Part shown: positions 30,339 to 39,453 of the stretch, in pieces
Layout: each line of letters opens with the position of its first letter
Numbering within the stretch: the first letter of the stretch is position 1
From: Lachnospiraceae bacterium UBA3762
GTDB lineage: Bacteria; Bacillota; Clostridia; Lachnospirales; Lachnospiraceae
DNA: 39,895 nucleotides
Reading direction: 5' to 3'
Assembly: GCA_002371615.1 (NCBI GenBank)
Contig: DFGA01000068.1
Span: 1-39,895 of the forward strand
The notes under the pieces: model-generated
Databases searched by the model: none
What the model saw: only the letters and a program-made list of their open reading frames with translations
What the model was told of the DNA's origin: nothing
Position numbers and translations under genes: made by a program

Positions 30339-31097
30339 TTACTGATTATAGTTTTGAAGGAACTGTCTGGTCCTCTCCTGCTTCGGATTTCCGAATACCT
30401 CTTCCGGATCTCCTTCTTCAACAATATAGCCTCCGTCCATAAATATAACACGGTTTGATACGGCTCTTGCGAAGTTCATTTCATGCGTAACTATTACCAT
30501 TGTCATTTTTTCGTCGGCAAGCTGGCGTATGATCTTTAGTACCTCGCCGGTAAGTTCCGGATCAAGGGCCGACGTAGGTTCATCAAAAAAGAGGATGTCC
30601 GGATTCATTGCAAGTGCCCGTGCTATAGCCACCCGCTGCTTTTGTCCGCCCGACAGCTGACACGGATAGGCATTTGCTTTGTCGGAAAGTCCCATTTTGC
30701 CGAGGAGTTTAACTGCCTCTGCCTCGGCTTCCTTCCTGTCGCGTTTTTGCACGGTAACAGGAGCATCCATTACATTCTTCAGAACCGAATAGTGGGGAAA
30801 GAGATTAAAGTTCTGGAATACAAGTCCGAAATAATTCTTTGCCTTGGCTATTTCTTTCCTGGATACATATTCGGCCTTAGCGCCGTCGGGAGTATGGGCA
30901 ACCGTCTCTCCCTTATAGCTTATAAAGCCCCTGTCTATCTTCTCAAGAAAAGTTGCGCAACGCAGAAGAGTTGACTTACCGGATCCGGAAGGTCCGATTA
31001 TCGACACAACCTCTCCGCTGTCAACGCTTAGCGAGATATCATGAAGCACTTCGCAGTCTTCGAAATGCTTTTCTATGTTCTTCATTTCAAGAATCAT
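30339..31097 (-). CDS. amino-acid ABC transporter ATP-binding protein, 252 aa
   Basis: PAAT-type ATPase (GlnQ/HisP group). Walker A is GPSGSGKST at residues 35-43, Q-loop LVFQNFNLFPHYSV near 92, signature LSGGQKQR at 148-155, Walker B ILFFDE at 168-173 and H-loop VTHEMNFA near 203. It powers uptake of a polar amino acid with the permease and binding protein upstream in the operon. Full length, no anomalies. The permease gene ends 10 bases before its start. Confidence 0.95.
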   Translation of the reverse strand: MILEMKNIEKHFEDCEVLHDISLSVDSGEVVSIIGPSGSGKSTLLRCATFLEKIDRGFISYKGETVAHTPDGAKAEYVSRKEIAKAKNYFGLVFQNFNLFPHYSVLKNVMDAPVTVQKRDRKEAEAEAVKLLGKMGLSDKANAYPCQLSGGQKQRVAIARALAMNPDILFFDEPTSALDPELTGEVLKIIRQLADEKMTMVIVTHEMNFARAVSNRVIFMDGGYIVEEGDPEEVFGNPKQERTRQFLQNYNQ

Positions 31098-31107
31098 GTA
31101 TATTACC

Positions 31108-31755
31108 TTACGAATAGAAAGACATCGACTTTTCTATTCTGTCCATTACATAAGCGACCACATAGTTTGCCACGAAATAAAATATTCCCGCAACAACAAA
31201 AGGTGTAAAGCTTGTTTCCGAAGCGGATATCTGTTTTGCGAGCGAAAATACTTCCTGATAAGCAAGTGTAAACGCAAGTGAAGTGTCCTTAACAAGCGTT
31301 ATTACCTCGTTTGTTATACTCGGCAGGATGGTTTTAATTACCTGGGGTAAAATGATCAGAAAGAATGTCTGCGATTTGGAATACCCGAGAATCTCCGCAG
31401 CTTCATACTGCCCCCTGTCCATTGCCTCTATACCGCCTCTGTATATCTCCGCAAAATAGCACGCATAGTTGACTATAAAGCCGATCAGAATAGCCGGATA
31501 CCTGTATCCTTTTATCGACCATCCGAACAGATAGTACGGTCCGAAATACCACACGAGAAGTTGGAGCATAAGCGGTGTACCGCGGATGATGGATATAAAT
31601 CCCTTGACTATGGCCGATAAAACTCTGTTCTTTGATTTTCTCCCAAACATTATTACCATGCCGAGTGGGAGTGATCCAATCAGAGTCAGAAAAAATATGC
31701 CGATGGTGCGCAGCATACCTGCGCCCATCGTTGTCAGCATTGTTGTAAGAGTCAT
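31108..31755 (-). CDS. amino-acid ABC transporter permease, 215 aa
   Basis: HisM/GlnP-type permease with about five membrane helices. It contains the EAA-like loop (EAAEILGYSKSQTFFLIILP QVI region, about 135-160), which docks to the ATPase, and the GTPLMLQLLVWYFG segment of the PAAT family. With a single permease gene it probably acts as homodimer. The binding-protein gene ends 3 bases before its start. ATG at 31755 lies in TAAAACATG context with a weak ribosome site, consistent with coupling. Confidence 0.95.
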   Translation of the reverse strand: MTLTTMLTTMGAGMLRTIGIFFLTLIGSLPLGMVIMFGRKSKNRVLSAIVKGFISIIRGTPLMLQLLVWYFGPYYLFGWSIKGYRYPAILIGFIVNYACYFAEIYRGGIEAMDRGQYEAAEILGYSKSQTFFLIILPQVIKTILPSITNEVITLVKDTSLAFTLAYQEVFSLAKQISASETSFTPFVVAGIFYFVANYVVAYVMDRIEKSMSFYS

Positions 31756-31758
31756 GTT

Positions 31759-32547
31759 TTACTTTCCGAGGCAGAGAAAATCCTTGATCTCAGGGTACTT
31801 CTCCCCTATCTTGGCGTATGTTCCGTCAGCAACGAGATCATCAAGCGCCTTGTTGATCGTATCGCGAAGTTCGGTATCGTCTTTGCGGAATCCGATACCA
31901 TACTGTTCGCTTCCGAGCATTTCGTCAAGGAACTTGTAATCTTCCGAGCCGCTCATAAGATACTGTCCGCTTGTGACATCAATAGCAATCGCATCGATCG
32001 CACCTGCTTTGAGATCATTAAATGCAATCGTGTAGGTCTCATAAACTTCAAGTCCCGCAAATGTTTTGCAAAGTTCGGCCTGACCTTCTTCATCGTTAAG
32101 AAGATCATAAGCACTTGTTGCGGTCTGAACACCAACTGTCTTGCCTGCAAGATCAGCAAGAGTCTCGATACCTGAATCTTTCTTGACCATGATCATCTGG
32201 GTGTTATCGGAATATGCCTTGGACCATGCATAGTCATCCTCGCGCCCGTTCATCGTAAACCCGGACCAGATGCAGTCACAGCTTCCTGCGTTAAGCTCAG
32301 CATCCTTTGCATCCCAGTTAAACGGAACAGCCTGATATTCCCATCCGAGATGTTCGCAGACAGCCTGGGCAAGTTCTACGTCAAAACCACCCATTGAACC
32401 GTCTTCGTTAATATATGAATACGGAGGATAATCAAGATCGAATCCGTGTTTGAAAACTCTCTTTTCGGATGAAGCCGCGGCACCGCCACATGCAGTCAGT
32501 GATACAAGCATTGAAACCACAAGAAGTAAAGCAATAAATCTTTTCAT
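31759..32547 (-). CDS. amino-acid ABC transporter substrate-binding lipoprotein, 262 aa
   Basis: Signal peptide and lipobox LTAC (C20), then a family 3 solute-binding fold: YPPYSYINEDGSMGGFDVEL early, DCIWSGFTMNGREDDYAWSK in the middle and a second lobe with GIGFRKDDTELRDTINKALD. It captures an amino acid outside the cell for the permease. I chose ATG at 32547 with AAGGAG ahead; the frame runs back to 32574 without a ribosome site. The ligand cannot be assigned, although the racemase at the end of the operon hints at one with a D/L pair. Confidence 0.93.
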   Translation of the reverse strand: MKRFIALLLVVSMLVSLTACGGAAASSEKRVFKHGFDLDYPPYSYINEDGSMGGFDVELAQAVCEHLGWEYQAVPFNWDAKDAELNAGSCDCIWSGFTMNGREDDYAWSKAYSDNTQMIMVKKDSGIETLADLAGKTVGVQTATSAYDLLNDEEGQAELCKTFAGLEVYETYTIAFNDLKAGAIDAIAIDVTSGQYLMSGSEDYKFLDEMLGSEQYGIGFRKDDTELRDTINKALDDLVADGTYAKIGEKYPEIKDFLCLGK

Positions 32548-32605
32548 AAAAAATCTCCTTATTGTTGATACCAATAGTATTCGTGTCCGAAACAGACACT
32601 TTAGT

Positions 32606-32634
32606 ATGTTAGCACATCAAAATCATAATGTAAA
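32606..32634 (-). promoter_or_regulatory. promoter of the amino-acid ABC/racemase operon
   Basis: Minus strand: TTTACA (32634-32629), 17-base spacer, TAACAT (32611-32606). Downstream, GTGTCTGTTTCGGACAC forms a small hairpin in the leader (about 32599-32583), a possible operator. Confidence 0.5.
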
Positions 32635-32644
32635 CATTTGACTT

Positions 32645-33124
32645 CTACTTATGATAGGGCTCATTGTTTTTGATCCTGTAAGCCCTGTAGATCTGTTCAA
32701 GAAGAATAACACGCATAAGCTGATGCGGAAAGGTCATTTTCGAAAATGAAAGCTTCATATTTCCGCGCTCTTTCAGTTTCGCGTCTATTCCAAGTGACCC
32801 GCCGATAACAAACTGGATATGACTTTTTCCGGAATTCTCGTAGCCGGTTATAAGTTCCGCAAATTCCTCGGATGTAACCTGTTTTCCTTCTATACAAAGA
32901 GGGATGAGAACCGCTCCGTCATCAACGTATTTTTCAAGGCGAAGCGCCTCCTGCGACATAACAATGTCATTTTCTCTTGCGCTTGCACCTTCTGCGGTCT
33001 TCTCATCCCTGACTTCAATTACAGAAATATTTGCATACCTCGAAAGACGCTTGATGTACTCATCTGCAGCATCACGAAGATATCCCTCTTTAATCTTTCC
33101 TACCGTAAGAATATCAATCTTCAT
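32645..33124 (-). CDS. rlmH: 23S rRNA pseudouridine-1915 N3-methyltransferase, 159 aa
   Basis: SPOUT methyltransferase that modifies 23S rRNA position 1915 in helix 69 with S-adenosylmethionine. Family signatures are the start MKIDILTVGKIKEGYL, the knot segment FVIGGSLGI near 105 and the C-terminal MTFPHQLMRVILLEQIYRA. The length is exactly that of the family. It lies 3 bases after degV in a three-gene operon. A housekeeping gene, useful to show that this part of the window is core chromosome. Confidence 0.97.
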   Translation of the reverse strand: MKIDILTVGKIKEGYLRDAADEYIKRLSRYANISVIEVRDEKTAEGASARENDIVMSQEALRLEKYVDDGAVLIPLCIEGKQVTSEEFAELITGYENSGKSHIQFVIGGSLGIDAKLKERGNMKLSFSKMTFPHQLMRVILLEQIYRAYRIKNNEPYHK

Positions 33125-33127
33125 TTA

Positions 33128-34009
33128 CTAAGGTCTTCTCTTGTCTGTCATGTAGAACACGGTAAGAAGCCCGGGACCGCAGTGTGCACCGATGACAACA
33201 CCCAGACCCGATATTTGGATGTGAGCATTGGGAAAGGCTTCGCGAATCCTCTGTCTGACGTAGTCCGCATCTTCAAGACAATCCGCGTGATTAATAAGTA
33301 TGTCTTCCTGCTGCGAAACGTCCAATTCCTTAAGCACCGCATCTACAATTGTATTAAGAGCAGCTTTTCTGCCTCTGACCTTATTGGCTGCCACAAGAGT
33401 TCCCTCATCAGGAACGTACAGTACAGGCTTTATTGACAGAAGCGTTCCAACAATCGCGGATGCATTTGACACTCTTCCTCCGCGGCTCAGCCACTTCAGA
33501 TCATCAACCGTAAAGCGGTGTGCGATCTTCAGTTTATTCTCTTCTATCCATTCAAGAACCGATTCCATGGATTCGCCGGCCTCGTACAGCTTAACAACTT
33601 TCTGAACAAGAAGGCCCAGACCTCCGCTGATACAACGTGTATCAACACTTATGATCCTGCCGTCAGGATAATCATTCGCAAGATCCTCGATCGCCTCCTC
33701 GCAATACTTATATGAAGACGACATCTGTCTGGACATATCAAGAAAAACTATAGGCTTAACGCCCTTATTCTTATAAATACTTTCAAAAAATTCCCTGTAA
33801 GTGTACATATTGATTGCAGATGTTGACAAAAGCTTTCCGTCACGCATCTTTTTATATACATCTATCCTTGTCTCCTCGCGGCAGTCATCCTCATAATTGA
33901 TCTCGTCCATAACATACGAATAGCTGATAAACGGGATATCGTGCTTATCAAGGTACTCCCTTGTCAGATCACAGGTTGATGCCGTTGCGATAATATAATC
34001 CTGTTCCAT
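33128..34009 (-). CDS. DegV family fatty-acid-binding protein, 293 aa
   Basis: DegV/FakB fold. FakB proteins hold a fatty acid for phosphorylation by FakA. The N-terminal IATASTCDLTREYLDKHDIP, the SQMSSSYKYCEEA-type helix (MSRQMSSSYKYC), the RFTVDDLKWLSRGGRVS segment and the C-terminal GLGVVIGAHCGPGLLTVFYM are the family hallmarks. Cytosolic. No fakA gene is nearby. The usual DSTCDL opening appears here as ASTCDL, a small deviation. It starts 1 base after the sce7726 gene. Confidence 0.93.
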   Translation of the reverse strand: MEQDYIIATASTCDLTREYLDKHDIPFISYSYVMDEINYEDDCREETRIDVYKKMRDGKLLSTSAINMYTYREFFESIYKNKGVKPIVFLDMSRQMSSSYKYCEEAIEDLANDYPDGRIISVDTRCISGGLGLLVQKVVKLYEAGESMESVLEWIEENKLKIAHRFTVDDLKWLSRGGRVSNASAIVGTLLSIKPVLYVPDEGTLVAANKVRGRKAALNTIVDAVLKELDVSQQEDILINHADCLEDADYVRQRIREAFPNAHIQISGLGVVIGAHCGPGLLTVFYMTDKRRP

Positions 34010-34010
34010 T

Positions 34011-34658
34011 TTATTTACTCCTCTTTTTGTTCACTTTGCGTCTTCTTCTCTTATGGAGCCCGTTTTCTTCACGGAATTTATTGATTTCTTCGAATATAGT
34101 ATTATAATCGCGTTCAAAAAGCAACTCGCATATTTCGCTCTGAAGCGCATCCTCCGGGATAATTCCGCTCTCAACTCTTGTAGCTATCTTGTCGACTACA
34201 AAGGACCTGCTGCTTGTTTTGTATGCCGGCATTTCAAACTTCTGCTGGATCTTCACAAGTTCCGGCCGCCACAGAAATTCAAGCTTCTTTCTGAATGTAA
34301 CTTCTGTATTTGCAGACGGCTCCCTCAGTACGTAAAAATCAAGAGCATCACCTTCGTACTCTACGGTTATAACTCCCCAGTGTTCGGGTACATGTTCCCG
34401 GATATGCATCGCATGTGACGTTCCTACAACTACGATATTAAAATCATAGTATTTATCATAGTCCTCTACTTGTTTGGCAAGTCTTGCATAAGTGTCGGCA
34501 TCGCTTTTGATCTCAATACCGACAATTGCCCCTTCCGTGACCATGACAACATCCGCACGGGATCTGCCTATATTCTTCTCTTCAAGTATCCGGACCTTGC
34601 CGTATTTCTCCTCCAGAAAGAAAAAGAGAGGTTCCCTTATGTCCTTATCCTTAAGCAT
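34011..34658 (-). CDS. sce7726 family protein, PD-(D/E)XK nuclease-like, 215 aa
   Basis: A core of ILEEKNIGRSRADVVMV then GIEIKSDADTYARL gives D36, E49 and K51, which fit the D...ExK pattern of the restriction-endonuclease fold. Helical and beta segments follow to a very basic C-terminus (KRRRRKVNKKRSK), suited to nucleic acid. The family is widespread, often in accessory regions, and no activity is established to my knowledge. Here it is the first gene of an operon with degV and rlmH, both housekeeping. Possible role in DNA repair or defence. Confidence 0.8.
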   Translation of the reverse strand: MLKDKDIREPLFFFLEEKYGKVRILEEKNIGRSRADVVMVTEGAIVGIEIKSDADTYARLAKQVEDYDKYYDFNIVVVGTSHAMHIREHVPEHWGVITVEYEGDALDFYVLREPSANTEVTFRKKLEFLWRPELVKIQQKFEMPAYKTSSRSFVVDKIATRVESGIIPEDALQSEICELLFERDYNTIFEEINKFREENGLHKRRRRKVNKKRSK

Positions 34659-34679
34659 ATGATTTTCTGCAACTCCCTT

Positions 34680-34712
34680 AAAAAAACTCTACCTGCATCA
34701 TATGATGCAGGT
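34680..34712 (-). terminator. terminator after the second chemoreceptor gene
   Basis: ACCTGCATCATATGATGCAG is part of a perfect 22-base palindrome at 34691-34712; on the minus strand it is followed after GAG by seven T residues (34686-34680). It closes the transcript of the gene ending at 34752. Confidence 0.85.
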
Positions 34713-34751
34713 AAAGTCAAATCATCTAATTCAATTCTAATCCAATCATTA

Positions 34752-36818
34752 TCAGAACTTGAAGAACTCAATAGCCGCGCTCATATCCTCGTTGATATTA
34801 CGCATCTCGGCTGTGGAATTCTGTGTATCCGAACATGCATCCGTAACTGTCTGACATGATGCAGCAACCTCTTCGGCGGAAGCACCGAGCTCTTCGGAGA
34901 TAGCACCAAGTTCCGTAGTCGAATTTGAAAGGTCAACCTTGATCTGATCAAGCTGGGCTGCCATCTCGCGGATACGTTCGATCTCACTGATGGATGCCTC
35001 AACCGACTCGGACAAAACGTTGAACTTGTCCTGGGCATTTTCAATATCTGTCTGTTCTTTGTTGACAACATCCGATACTCTGTTGGAAATATCAACCATT
35101 CCGTTTGACAGAACAATGACATTTTCAATAATCTGCTTGATCTCCTTGGCCGACTCTGCCGAAGAATCTGCAAGGGTTCTGATTTCATCGGCAACAACAG
35201 CAAATCCGCGTCCTGCTTCTCCGGCTCTGGCTGCCTCAATGGAAGCATTGAGCGAGAGGAGGTTTGTCTGTGCCGCAATGGACTCGATAGCCTGAACCGC
35301 TGTTCCGATACCGGAAATGGCTGTGTTGGTCTCCGTGATTTTATCACTGATATCACGCATAGCCTGTACGGATTCGTTTGCACCGGAGTACACCGAATTC
35401 ATACAATCTGTAGCTTCATTGTTCGCATTCTTGATCGTCTGTGATGCCTCGTGAAGTCTCTGAACGTTATCATTGAGAAGTTCAATGTCATTTCCGAGAT
35501 CTGCTGCCTTTTCAGCCATGGTCTGGGCATTCTGGGCAACCGACTGTGAAGTAGCCGCAACTTCATTGATAGCCGTATTGATCTGTGATACGGACTCAAC
35601 ATTATTGCCTGTCATGCCGTCAACACTGATGATGGCGTTGTTAAGAACACTGGCCGAATCTTTAACCGATTTCATTGATGTTGAAAGCGCATCCTTAAGA
35701 GTACGGAATGCCTTAATAATACTAACTGTCTCTTTGATATGACTCTTGGCATTGCATTCCGCAGTGACATCACCTGTGGACAATTTGTCAAGTGATTCGG
35801 ATATCTTAACAAGAGGAACTGAGATCACTCTCTCTACCATAAGTGCCAATACCGCGAACAAAACAACGCAAACCAGACAGATAATAACTGCATAATTTCT
35901 GATCTTGCCAAGTACCGATAACACATCAGCCTCATCAGCAGTAAGCACTGCGATATAGTAATCGTTATCTCCGACATAATAACCCGCGAACTTATTTGCT
36001 CCCTTATAATCATAGATAACACTGCCGGGCTCGGGATGCTCTCCTGCCGCAAGTCTTGCAACAAGTCCCTTAACAGCCTCATTCTCTACCGGATTACCGA
36101 TCTTGGACTCATCCGGGTGATAAAGCATTGTGCCTTCCCTGTCAACAAAATAAATATATGCACTGTCAAGTCCAAGTCCACTTACATCCGACAACTGCTC
36201 AGCGATACTCTTTACGTAAAATCCGCATCCGGCAAATCCCATAGGTTCTCCGTCCACAATAACCGGTGTGTACATCGACATGATTATCTGTCCCGATGCA
36301 GGGCTGGTCATTATACCGGTATTAAATACCCCGTCGGAAGCTGAAAGCATGGATTCCTGAAGTTTGGCAAGGCTGTCGCCTTCCCTTAGCACCATTCCCA
36401 CTGCTCCTGCATTGGGATGTGCGATAACTCTTGAATTCCAGTCCGCAAGATAAATACCTTCCCAGCCGTTAAGCTTGCTGAAATAGTCCGTTGTAAAATC
36501 CTGGGCTTTCTTGTGCAGAACAGCATTATCAGGATCTTTTACAGCCTCCTGGATGATGGGCGCCGCCGTGTATGCCTTGAGGATCGCTCTGTTCGTATCT
36601 GCCATTGAGTCGAACGAATTACCTACTCCCTCTATTACCTGAACAAGCGAATTATGGGTGTAGTTCGTCATCTCTTTTGCGCTCTCTTGATAAAGCACGA
36701 TACTTATGACCAATGATGATACAATCAGAGGTAAAAGCGCGAACAGAATAAGCGTAATCCGCATATTCAGTTTGCTTTCCCCCGACTTTTTCTTTGTTTG
36801 AACTTTTTTTGTTGCCAT
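34752..36818 (-). CDS. methyl-accepting chemotaxis protein with double-Cache sensor, 688 aa
   Basis: A basic cytosolic start, TM1 at about residues 20-45 (ITLILFALLPLIVSSLVISI), a large external part (about 46-300) with dCache features (WEGIYLADWNSRVIAHPNAG, then YIYFVDREGTMLYHPDESK), TM2 near 305-330, a HAMP domain and a long signalling hairpin with tip IAAQTNLLSLNASIEAARAG and GRGFAVVADEIRTLADSSAE. dCache domains of this type usually bind amino acids or other small organic ligands directly. Full-length and intact. A promoter is at 36889-36861. No other che genes in the window. Confidence 0.96.
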   Translation of the reverse strand: MATKKVQTKKKSGESKLNMRITLILFALLPLIVSSLVISIVLYQESAKEMTNYTHNSLVQVIEGVGNSFDSMADTNRAILKAYTAAPIIQEAVKDPDNAVLHKKAQDFTTDYFSKLNGWEGIYLADWNSRVIAHPNAGAVGMVLREGDSLAKLQESMLSASDGVFNTGIMTSPASGQIIMSMYTPVIVDGEPMGFAGCGFYVKSIAEQLSDVSGLGLDSAYIYFVDREGTMLYHPDESKIGNPVENEAVKGLVARLAAGEHPEPGSVIYDYKGANKFAGYYVGDNDYYIAVLTADEADVLSVLGKIRNYAVIICLVCVVLFAVLALMVERVISVPLVKISESLDKLSTGDVTAECNAKSHIKETVSIIKAFRTLKDALSTSMKSVKDSASVLNNAIISVDGMTGNNVESVSQINTAINEVAATSQSVAQNAQTMAEKAADLGNDIELLNDNVQRLHEASQTIKNANNEATDCMNSVYSGANESVQAMRDISDKITETNTAISGIGTAVQAIESIAAQTNLLSLNASIEAARAGEAGRGFAVVADEIRTLADSSAESAKEIKQIIENVIVLSNGMVDISNRVSDVVNKEQTDIENAQDKFNVLSESVEASISEIERIREMAAQLDQIKVDLSNSTTELGAISEELGASAEEVAASCQTVTDACSDTQNSTAEMRNINEDMSAAIEFFKF

Positions 36819-36860
36819 ATTGCTATCTCCCTTGTGTAAAATATTGAAAAAGCTGAATAT

Positions 36861-36889
36861 ATTATACTCTTATTTGTGCAAAAACACAA
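36861..36889 (-). promoter_or_regulatory. promoter of the second chemoreceptor gene
   Basis: Minus strand: TTGTGT (36889-36884), 17-base spacer, TATAAT (36866-36861), 43 bases before the ATG at 36818. It overlaps the end of the preceding small membrane-protein gene. Confidence 0.6.
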
Positions 36890-37151
36890 GGTTGATATCT
36901 TCTCTAACTATCTTGACAAAGTCAATATTCATTACACCGGCAGTATATACATAAACACTTATGAGTATCGCCACCACAGCAAGTACAATTCCGATTATTA
37001 TCTCTGTCTTGCCAAGTTTCCTAAGAGATTTCTTCTTGATAAGAAGCCTTAACACTCCCAGAATAATCCCCAGTGCCGCAGGGGCTGCACCGACTATCAC
37101 CGGGGACATTACAAGTCCTACTGCACCCAATACCAGAACAACTATTTCCAT
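36870..37151 (-). CDS. DUF4190-like small membrane protein, 93 aa
   Basis: Two membrane helices with a glycine/proline-rich first one (VLVLGAVGLVMSPVIVGAAP AALGIILG region) and a second (TEIIIGIVLAVVAILISVYV), separated by a basic loop (LLIKKKSLRKLGK). This resembles DUF4190-type proteins whose function is not known. The start chosen is ATG at 37151 with GGAGG five bases ahead; the upstream TTG at 37169 lacks a site. It lies 27 bases after the esterase gene and may be co-transcribed with it. Confidence 0.7.
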   Translation of the reverse strand: MEIVVLVLGAVGLVMSPVIVGAAPAALGIILGVLRLLIKKKSLRKLGKTEIIIGIVLAVVAILISVYVYTAGVMNIDFVKIVREDINLVFLHK

Positions 37152-37178
37152 TTCATCCTCCGAATACAACTGTTATTT

Positions 37179-38012
37179 TCACTTATTTTCTATCCACGAG
37201 AAGAATTTATCCAGTCCTTTATTTTCTTCTCTTGTCTCCAGAAACATTCCTGCCGTATACCACGAATGTGTATTCTTCCTGTCGGTAACACTGTACACTT
37301 CGCAAATATTTCCCACTTCTTTCGCCCTATTTGCAAAATCCTCAGCGCAGGCAAAGTCGATCAGGCCGTCATGCCTGCTCTGTATCAGAAGCATAGGGAT
37401 ATGATTTTTGCCCATCAAAGCCGCCGGCTCTCCGTTACGCCTGTCATAGCCATCCTTAAACAGCTGTTTTAGAAGCAGTCTTATATCACTCCTGAAGCTG
37501 TATGGCCCTCCCGTGCCGATAAAGCCGATGATGTTTGAAATATCAACATTATATCTTTCCTGGACTTTTCGGCAATAACACATAATTGATGTCAGATGAG
37601 CCCCGGCAGAAGGACCTGCCACAATAATCTTTGATGCATCGATTCCGTTTTTCTTCAAATATGCGATTGCAGCGTTAAATCCCCTGCAAACATCCTCAAG
37701 CTGACACGGGTACTTGTACTTGGGGGATAATCTGTAACCCACGGATATAAAACGATACCCCTGAGCACAGACACACTGGCCTACGTAATCAAAGAACTTC
37801 GGACTGCCCGCATTCCAGCCGCCGCCATGAACCCACACAATGATCTTGTCAGTGATTACTCTCTCAGGCTCATAGTACAGAAAATACTGCTCTTTGTTTT
37901 CCCCGTATGAAACCGATACAGGAGTGTACTCTTTCCTGACCCGGAACATCTTCCAGTATAAGCCGAAATAACTTGTGTATTCCCGTAAGGAATCAATGTA
38001 TCTGCTGTTCAT
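37179..38012 (-). CDS. alpha/beta hydrolase, HSL/carboxylesterase type, 277 aa
   Basis: The oxyanion motif HGGGW (62-66) and nucleophile S135 in GPSAGAHL place it in the hormone-sensitive-lipase/BD-FAE-like esterases. Acid D215 in SRHDGLIDF and base H249 in NTHSWY complete the triad. It has no signal peptide, so it works in the cytosol on small esters. The family also contains feruloyl and acetylxylan esterases and kynurenine formamidases, so a role in plant-polymer breakdown is possible but not shown. ATG at 38012 has GGGAGA ahead. Confidence 0.88.
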   Translation of the reverse strand: MNSRYIDSLREYTSYFGLYWKMFRVRKEYTPVSVSYGENKEQYFLYYEPERVITDKIIVWVHGGGWNAGSPKFFDYVGQCVCAQGYRFISVGYRLSPKYKYPCQLEDVCRGFNAAIAYLKKNGIDASKIIVAGPSAGAHLTSIMCYCRKVQERYNVDISNIIGFIGTGGPYSFRSDIRLLLKQLFKDGYDRRNGEPAALMGKNHIPMLLIQSRHDGLIDFACAEDFANRAKEVGNICEVYSVTDRKNTHSWYTAGMFLETREENKGLDKFFSWIENK

Positions 38013-38107
38013 TATAATATTTAGTCTCCCTTATCGCTCTCAATAAATACGCTTTTTCTTTGTCAGCAAGCAGACAGTCTCGACGTCGTTTTCCTGGGGT
38101 AAAACTT

Positions 38108-39334
38108 TTATATTATATTGCATGGAATAATATTATTGTTTTCATCCAGCGGAAACGGTTTTGCAGCCATACATATTATCCCGCCTTCACCAATATTTAG
38201 TAAACTCTTTTCAAGTAGATGAAACGAACTGATCGCTCTCTTCTCCGGATTACTGCTCTTTTTTATCTCCAGCGGGTGAAGTTTCCCATTTTCCTCCAAA
38301 ACGATATCAATCTCTTTTTGATTTGTATCCCTGTAAAAAGTCATGTTTGTTTTATTCTTTGAGTAGGCATACATTCTCAAGAATTCAGAAACAACGTAGT
38401 TTTCATAAAAATGCCTGCTGGCCGCACCGTTCATCAGCGTTTCCATACTCGTCCACATGGAAAGATACGCGCACAGTCCCGTATCACAGAAGTACAGTTT
38501 CGGAGTTTTGACCATGCGTTTTAACTCATTATTTGAAAAGGGTTCCAGAAGATAAATGATTCCCATGGACTGCAGTATTTTTATCCATTCTTTTGCTGTG
38601 GGTACAGATACATTGCCCGCCTGGGCTATGTCAGAATAATTAACCAAATTCCCCGTAAAGGATGCACTGGCTCTAAGCACTTTTCTGAACCCCTCTGTGT
38701 CACTGATGCCATTATCATCAACCGCATCGCGCATAAGGTATGTTTCTATATAAGACTCATAATACTCCATGCGCTGCTCACCGGTCATTCCAACGGTCCC
38801 CGGCATTCCGCCTTCCCATATATGTTTATATACTTTCGGCAGATCATTCTCCGCAAATTCACTACTTCTTTGTATCAGTGAATTGTAGGAAAACTCCATC
38901 TCTCCTAGTTCGCTCTTTCCTGCTTTTTCCCTCTGAGACAGGCTATACATTTTCAGTATACAGATTCTTCCTGCGAGAGAATCCTGCGCTCCCTTTAAAA
39001 GCTTTTTACTCTCTGATCCGGTCAGCCAAAACAGCCCCATCCGGTCTGATTCATCACATAAAATCTTAATATACTCAAACAGCTCCGGCGCTTTCTGAGC
39101 TTCATCTATCAGAATAGGGGGTTTATATACCTGAAAAAAAAGACCGGGATCACTTTTTGCCAATTCCCGGTCTCTGGAGTTGTCCAGATTAACATAGGTT
39201 CGTTCTTCTCCTTCAGCCAGTTTTTTAAGCATGGTTGATTTGCCCACCTGTCTGGCCCCTGTAACCATAACTGCTTTGAAAGCTTGATTCATCGCTATAA
39301 ACTTTCGTTCCAGTTCTCTACTGATATATTCCAT
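38108..39334 (-). CDS. AAA-type ATPase with DUF4143 domain, 408 aa
   Basis: The N-terminal P-loop domain has Walker A TGARQVGKST (about 25-34) and Walker B PPILIDEAQKAPELFEY. It is followed by a sensor region (FWLTGSESKKLL), a winged-helix part near 220-260 and the DUF4143 domain, which contains PKLYFCDTGLCAYL and the nuclease-like end FYRDTNQKEIDIVLEENGK with PLEIKKS. Many Lachnospiraceae and gut bacteria have several such genes; their function is not defined, and links to mobile DNA and toxin-antitoxin-like behaviour have been suggested. ATG at 39334 has GGAGG ahead. A TTGACA/TATAAT promoter is upstream. Intact. Confidence 0.9.
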   Translation of the reverse strand: MEYISRELERKFIAMNQAFKAVMVTGARQVGKSTMLKKLAEGEERTYVNLDNSRDRELAKSDPGLFFQVYKPPILIDEAQKAPELFEYIKILCDESDRMGLFWLTGSESKKLLKGAQDSLAGRICILKMYSLSQREKAGKSELGEMEFSYNSLIQRSSEFAENDLPKVYKHIWEGGMPGTVGMTGEQRMEYYESYIETYLMRDAVDDNGISDTEGFRKVLRASASFTGNLVNYSDIAQAGNVSVPTAKEWIKILQSMGIIYLLEPFSNNELKRMVKTPKLYFCDTGLCAYLSMWTSMETLMNGAASRHFYENYVVSEFLRMYAYSKNKTNMTFYRDTNQKEIDIVLEENGKLHPLEIKKSSNPEKRAISSFHLLEKSLLNIGEGGIICMAAKPFPLDENNNIIPCNII

Positions 39335-39401
39335 ATACGCCTCCATAAGTTGGAACAGCCGAAGTATTAGTTTGATTTAAAGTCTATATTATTTTATCTT
39401 T

Positions 39402-39429
39402 ATTATACCAAGTCCCGAATCTGTGTCAA
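39402..39429 (-). promoter_or_regulatory. promoter of the DUF4143 ATPase gene
   Basis: Minus strand: TTGACA (39429-39424), 16-base spacer, TATAAT (39407-39402) with TGG ahead. The -35 and -10 are both perfect. Confidence 0.7.
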
Positions 39430-39453
39430 GTTCAATTTAATATGCTTTTTAAT

